In this document: in pieces, positions 6,500-9,257 of the stretch
How positions within the stretch are numbered: position 1 is the stretch's first letter
Layout of the letters: every line of letters begins with the position of its first letter
Source: Actinomycetota bacterium
Lineage (GTDB): Bacteria > Actinomycetota > Aquicultoria > Subteraquimicrobiales > UBA9087
Direction: 5' to 3'
Assembly (NCBI GenBank): GCA_003491635.1
Contig: DNCG01000119.1
Span: 1-9,257, forward strand
Length of the DNA: 9,257 nt
Program-made: the position numbers and the translations under genes
The notes under the pieces: model-generated
Databases searched by the model: none
Told to the model about the DNA's origin: nothing
What the model saw: only the letters and a program-made list of their open reading frames with translations

Positions 6500-7780
6500 C
6501 TATTTTTTCCCCTTCCTCGAACCAATCTGCTTCTTGAGCCACCGGGGTATCTTCTCAAAAGCCACCTCCACCTGTTCCCCACTCTTCATATCCCTGATCT
6601 TGCACATTCCCTTCTCCAGCTCCTCGGAACCCACAAACAGGGTGTAAAGAGCACCCATCCTATCGGCCAACTTCATCTGCGCCTTTAAGCTCCTATCGCC
6701 GTAATCCATATCCGTGGCGATGCCCAACTTGCGCAATTTATCCAACAGCTTGAATCCCTCCGGCTTCGACTCCTTGCCCACAACGGCTAGAAAGACATCA
6801 AGGGTGGAATCCCCCGGAAGATCGATCCCCTCACGGTGCAGAGCCAGAATCACCCTCTCCACGCCCAGAGCAAAGCCAATGGCCGGTGTGGGAGGGCCGC
6901 CGAACTCCTCGATCAGACCATCGTATCTGCCCCCTCCACCCAGGGCATTCTGGGCGCCCAGATGAGGCGATCTCACCTCGAAGGCTGTCTTGGTGTAGTA
7001 GTCAAATCCCCTCACCAGGCTTGGTTCGAGTTTGAACTCGACACCAACACTCATGAGGAGAGACTGCACCTCGGCAAAGTGAGCCTTGCAGTCGACGCAG
7101 AGGTAGTCCGTGATCAAAGGAGCCTCTTTCAAAAGACCCCGACACCTCTCCTTCTTACAATCAAAAATCCGGAGGGGATTTAACTGAACTCTCCTCTTGC
7201 AATCGGTGCACAAATTTGCTTGATGCTCCTCAAGGTAGGCCCTCAGAACCTTAACAAAGGAAGGGCAACACCTTGAACAACCCATGCTGTTCAAAAGAAG
7301 CTCCAGATCGCGCAAGCCCAGGGTCTCGAGATAGTGCATCATCAAGGAGACTGTCTCGGCATCAATCGCTGGATTCATCGAGCCGATCGCCTCCACCCCC
7401 AACTGCCAAAACTCGCGAGACCTGCCGGCCTGAGGACGCTCGTAACGAAACATCGGCCCGGAGTAGTAGAGCTTGATAGGAAGAGGTTGCGAGACGAGTT
7501 TGTGTTCAAGAAAAGCGCGAACGACGGGGGCAGTACCCTCTGGCCGAAGTGTCAAGCTGCGCCCGCTTTTATCCCGAAAGGTGTACATCTCCTTCTGCAC
7601 GATGTCCGTTGACTCCCCGATGCTCCGGGTGAAAAGTTCGGTTCGCTCAAAAATGGGTGTGGTGATCGGATGATATCCATACCACCCAAACAGCTCAACC
7701 GCCGTCTCCTCGAGATGGCGTCTCAACCCAGCCTGCCTGGAAAAAATATCGGAAGTTCCTCGCGGCGCCCTCAACTCCAA
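6500..7780 (-). CDS. hisS: Histidyl-tRNA synthetase
   Basis: This class II enzyme charges tRNA-His in the cytoplasm and usually acts as a dimer. Numbering is from the TTG at 7780. Seen are the N-terminal RAPRGTSDI, motif 2 TLRPEGTAP (77-85), FRYERPQAGR and EFWQLGVEAIG, the HisA block LVRGFDYY (255-262), motif 3 GGGGRYDGLIEEFG (281-294), and a C-terminal anticodon-binding domain. The insertion domain (about 165-235) holds nine cysteines in CxxC-like pairs (168/171/172, 191/194, 208/213, 228/231), suggesting a structural metal site. I chose TTG 7780 because AGAGGGG lies seven bases upstream and homologs begin close to APRGT. A longer form from TTG 7804, overlapping the upstream stop as TTGA, is possible but its nearest G-rich site is about 18 bases away. 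It is the third gene of the dtd operon. Confidence 0.96.
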   Translation of the reverse strand: MELRAPRGTSDIFSRQAGLRRHLEETAVELFGWYGYHPITTPIFERTELFTRSIGESTDIVQKEMYTFRDKSGRSLTLRPEGTAPVVRAFLEHKLVSQPLPIKLYYSGPMFRYERPQAGRSREFWQLGVEAIGSMNPAIDAETVSLMMHYLETLGLRDLELLLNSMGCSRCCPSFVKVLRAYLEEHQANLCTDCKRRVQLNPLRIFDCKKERCRGLLKEAPLITDYLCVDCKAHFAEVQSLLMSVGVEFKLEPSLVRGFDYYTKTAFEVRSPHLGAQNALGGGGRYDGLIEEFGGPPTPAIGFALGVERVILALHREGIDLPGDSTLDVFLAVVGKESKPEGFKLLDKLRKLGIATDMDYGDRSLKAQMKLADRMGALYTLFVGSEELEKGMCKIRDMKSGEQVEVAFEKIPRWLKKQIGSRKGKK

Positions 7781-7787
7781 AGGCTCA

Positions 7788-7794
7788 CCCCTCT
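7788..7794 (-). promoter_or_regulatory. Ribosome binding site that favours the inner hisS start
   Basis: AGAGGGG on the minus strand is seven bases before the TTG at 7780 and lies just inside the frame that would be added by the outer TTG at 7804. The outer start has no well-spaced site. Confidence 0.55.
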
Positions 7795-7800
7795 CGATAA

Positions 7801-8439
7801 TCAATTAATTTTACCACACAACCCCCTCAAAAAAGGGTTATGCTTCTTCTCTTCACCAAGAATCGTCTCCGGCCCATGGCCAGGATAGACCTTCACTGAA
7901 TCGGGGAGTGTGGCTATTTTTTTCAGTGACCCCATGAGAGCTTTGTAAGAAGAACCCGGCAGATCCGTCCTCCCCACCGAACCTTTAAATAAGAGGTCCC
8001 CCGTAAACAGATTGTCCCCTACCAAAATAGAGATGCTCCCCGGAGTATGCCCGGGGGTGTGAAGCACCTTTAATCTTAAATCCTTCAGCTCGAGAATTTG
8101 GTCATTCCCCAACTCCATCACAGGGGAGGAAAGAGTAAAGGAATTGCCAAAAAATAACAAAGAAAGATTTTCCTCGGGTTTTCCCAGTAGACCAACATCA
8201 CCTGCATGAATATAAATTGGTGCTCCCGTGACCTGTGCTAACTCATCATCGGCTGCAATGTGATCATAATGACCGTGGGTATTTATGATGTATTTGACCT
8301 TGAGAGCATTGGCTTTGAGGATCCCTAAGATTCGCCCTCCTTCCCCTCCTGGATCGATCACCACCGCCTGCCCCGCCGTCGGCGGGGCCAGAATATAACA
8401 GTTGGTGCTAGGCCCCACTACCAGTCGGTGTAAGATCAA
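7801..8439 (-). CDS. Metallo-beta-lactamase-fold hydrolase, GloB/YcbL-like
   Basis: This is a cytoplasmic binuclear-metal hydrolase of the glyoxalase II-like family, 212 residues long. The metal ligands are all visible: HGHYDH (55-60), His131 in HTPGHTPGS, Asp148 in GDLLF, and His188 in PGHGP. GSVGRTDLPG (154-163) is typical of the small YcbL-type subgroup, which lacks the extra C-terminal substrate domain of true glyoxalase II, so the substrate (hydroxyacyl-glutathione or another thioester) cannot be named. The start is TTG 8439 with GGAGGT about four bases upstream, and MILHRLVVGP matches family N-termini. It lies 26 bp after dtd and just before hisS, a common Gram-positive arrangement. Residues 18-24 (APPTAGQ) are encoded by a GC-rich palindrome. 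Confidence 0.92.
   Translation of the reverse strand: MILHRLVVGPSTNCYILAPPTAGQAVVIDPGGEGGRILGILKANALKVKYIINTHGHYDHIAADDELAQVTGAPIYIHAGDVGLLGKPEENLSLLFFGNSFTLSSPVMELGNDQILELKDLRLKVLHTPGHTPGSISILVGDNLFTGDLLFKGSVGRTDLPGSSYKALMGSLKKIATLPDSVKVYPGHGPETILGEEKKHNPFLRGLCGKIN
8370..8388. repeat. GC-rich 19-bp palindrome inside the hydrolase gene
   Basis: Two 8-bp arms (GCCCCGCC and its complement) surround a three-base GTC, itself capable of closing one more pair. It shares its core with the aspS copy but is read in a different frame, giving Ala-Pro-Pro-Thr-Ala-Gly rather than Ser-Pro-Ala-Thr-Gly-Gly. Protein length around it looks normal for the family. Confidence 0.6.
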
Positions 8440-8465
8440 ACTACCTCCAATCCGCTAACTGTGGT

Positions 8466-8915
8466 TTAGAAAGCCTTCTTGCTGTCCAAAAGTAAAGTGA
8501 CCGGACCATCGTTGGTGATTTCCACAACCATTTTCTCTTGAAATTTTCCTTCGTAAACATTCAATCCTTTCCTCCGAAGCCCGGTTAAAACCATGTTATA
8601 AAGATCTCGTGCCTTCGTGGGAGTAGCGGCTCCCGTAAAGCTTGGGCGTCTCCCCTTCCGACAATCCCCATAGAGCGTGAAATTGGAGATGATCAGTACT
8701 TTGCCCCCTGCTTCCCCAACAGAGAGGTTCAGTTTCCCCTTCTCGTCATCGAAGATTCTAAGATTGGCTATCTTATCCACCATATAATTGACATCGACTG
8801 AGGTATCATCGGTGGCAACGCCCAACAAAACCACAAGTCCTTGCTCTATTTCAGCAAGGACTTTGTCTTCGACCAAGACTACTCCACGCCTCACTCGCTG
8901 AACAACAGCTTTCAA
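8466..8915 (-). CDS. dtd: D-aminoacyl-tRNA deacylase
   Basis: DTD hydrolyses D-aminoacyl-tRNAs (and Gly-tRNA-Ala), returning free tRNA and so keeping D-residues out of proteins; it works as a cytoplasmic dimer. Its 149 residues are the full family length. The N-terminus MKAVVQRV, the SxFTLYGD motif (77-84) followed by CRKGRRPSF, and the C-terminal NDGPVT (135-140) with the Gly-cisPro that enforces chirality are all present. The first motif reads SNFTLYGD where SQFTLYGD is usual. The start is TTG 8915 with GGAGG six bases upstream. It is the first gene of the visible operon. No convincing promoter was found in the repeat-rich DNA before it, so transcription may come from beyond the window. Confidence 0.96.
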   Translation of the reverse strand: MKAVVQRVRRGVVLVEDKVLAEIEQGLVVLLGVATDDTSVDVNYMVDKIANLRIFDDEKGKLNLSVGEAGGKVLIISNFTLYGDCRKGRRPSFTGAATPTKARDLYNMVLTGLRRKGLNVYEGKFQEKMVVEITNDGPVTLLLDSKKAF

Positions 8916-8921
8916 AAAATA

Positions 8922-8926
8922 CCTCC
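8922..8926 (-). promoter_or_regulatory. Ribosome binding site of dtd
   Basis: GGAGG on the minus strand is six bases before TTG 8915. This strong, well-spaced site fixes a non-ATG start for dtd. Confidence 0.75.
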
Positions 8927-8932
8927 ATTCTA

Positions 8933-8997
8933 GTTCCCGGTTCCTGGCTTGTCCTGAGCTTGTCGAAGGATGCCTGATGCCTGGTTCCTAGTACCTC
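8933..8997. repeat. Degenerate heptad tract, GTTCCTG/ATGCCTG family, split by an inserted element
   Basis: GTTCCCG and GTTCCTG (8933-8946) are followed by a 23-bp non-heptad element (8947-8969) and then by ATGCCTG, ATGCCTG, GTTCCTA, GTACCTC (8970-8997). The heptads share CCTG/CCTA at their ends on both sides of the interruption. Confidence 0.7.
8947..8969. repeat. Dispersed-type element with core CCTGAGCTTGTCGAAGG
   Basis: This 23-bp stretch interrupts the heptads at a unit boundary. It contains GCTTGTC twice, four bases apart. The core resembles a short imperfectly palindromic motif that I recall as widely scattered in intergenic DNA of many bacteria; the recollection is from general knowledge and not from a search. 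Confidence 0.5.
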
Positions 8998-9020
8998 TTT
9001 AGCGTAGAGCTTGTTTCGTT

Positions 9021-9125
9021 ATTCGGAATTCGCAATTCGTTATTCGCAATTCGTTATTAGGAATTCAGAATTCGTTACTCGCTATTCGGAATTCGTAATT
9101 GGTTATTCGTTATTAGAAATTGGTT
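9021..9125. repeat. Fifteen in-phase degenerate heptads, ATTCGNN family
   Basis: Fifteen consecutive 7-bp units run without a single indel, beginning ATTCGGA, ATTCGCA, ATTCGTT. ATT begins 14 of the 15 units; the exception is ACTCGCT. Variation concentrates in positions 4-7. No gene-like frame or convincing promoter is visible. The tract is about 105 bp upstream of the dtd start. Confidence 0.85.
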
Positions 9126-9137
9126 TTGTCCTTCCTA

Positions 9138-9228
9138 ATTTCTAATTCCTATTTTCGAATTGCTAATTTCGAGTTTCTAATTCCTAATTTCGAATTGCTA
9201 ACCCCTGACCTCTGAACTCTGGCCCCTG
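9138..9228. repeat. Thirteen in-phase degenerate heptads, ATTNCTA passing into NCCCCTG-like units
   Basis: After a 12-bp phase break at 9126-9137 the 7-bp period resumes. Nine units such as ATTTCTA, ATTCCTA, ATTGCTA and ATTTCGA are followed without a phase change by ACCCCTG, ACCTCTG, AACTCTG, GCCCCTG. The change of family within one phase is visible directly. Confidence 0.8.
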
Positions 9229-9230
9229 GA

Positions 9231-9257
9231 AGCTTGCAGCTGGCAGCCGGCAACTAG
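9231..9257. repeat. Heptad tract, AGCTGGC family, running off the window
   Basis: AGCTTGC, AGCTGGC, AGCCGGC and a partial AACTAG continue the 7-bp period after a 2-bp shift. The right limit is not seen. Together with the preceding tracts, the 342 bp from 8916 to the window end hold no gene that I can support. Confidence 0.65.

Noticed and set aside
9021..9228. CRISPR array
   Set aside because: Units are 7 bp with no repeat-spacer alternation and no cas genes nearby.

Overview
The window is a bacterial chromosome segment of intermediate base composition in which every recognisable gene lies on the minus strand. Transcription therefore runs from high to low coordinates: dtd, a GloB-like metallo-beta-lactamase-fold hydrolase gene, hisS, aspS, a probable 6S RNA, a large membrane glycosyltransferase-like gene with TPR repeats, rarA, and mnmA, which runs off the left edge. 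A dtd-(hydrolase)-hisS-aspS-(6S RNA)-rarA-mnmA order resembles the relA-to-alaS neighbourhood of Bacillota; in Bacillus subtilis a 6S RNA also lies just after aspS. Deep-branching Actinomycetota have a partly similar order, so I place the host as Bacillota-like or deep Gram-positive and no more finely. Most genes appear to start with TTG.

From 8915 down to 4712 there is a compact translation-quality and charging operon. Dtd removes D-amino acids from tRNA, the hydrolase is a companion of unknown substrate, and HisRS and AspRS charge tRNA. Their junctions are tight: a 26-nt gap, a small overlap or short gap depending on the hisS start, and a TAG-ATG abutment. AspRS carries residues typical of the non-discriminating type, so it may also make Asp-tRNA(Asn) for an amidotransferase.

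Between aspS and the next gene (4509-4711) is a good sigma70/A-type promoter followed by about 185 nt that fold into a long interrupted rod closed by a 10-bp stem and a U-rich tail. I call this 6S RNA. Next come a DUF2723/TMEM260-like multi-pass membrane protein with a C-terminal TPR array, which looks like an accessory gene placed inside the housekeeping cluster, and then rarA. A 205-bp non-coding gap separates rarA from mnmA (U34 2-thiolation of tRNA).

The non-coding DNA at 707-848 and 8933-9257 is the most unusual part. It is almost wholly built of degenerate 7-bp repeats that change family along the tract, yet many units fit one skeleton with CT at positions 5-6 of the heptad. A separate 23-bp dispersed-type element sits cleanly between two heptads. 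In addition, two GC-rich palindromes of one family lie inside the coding regions of aspS and the hydrolase gene, read in different frames. These repeat systems are the best candidates here for something not well described.
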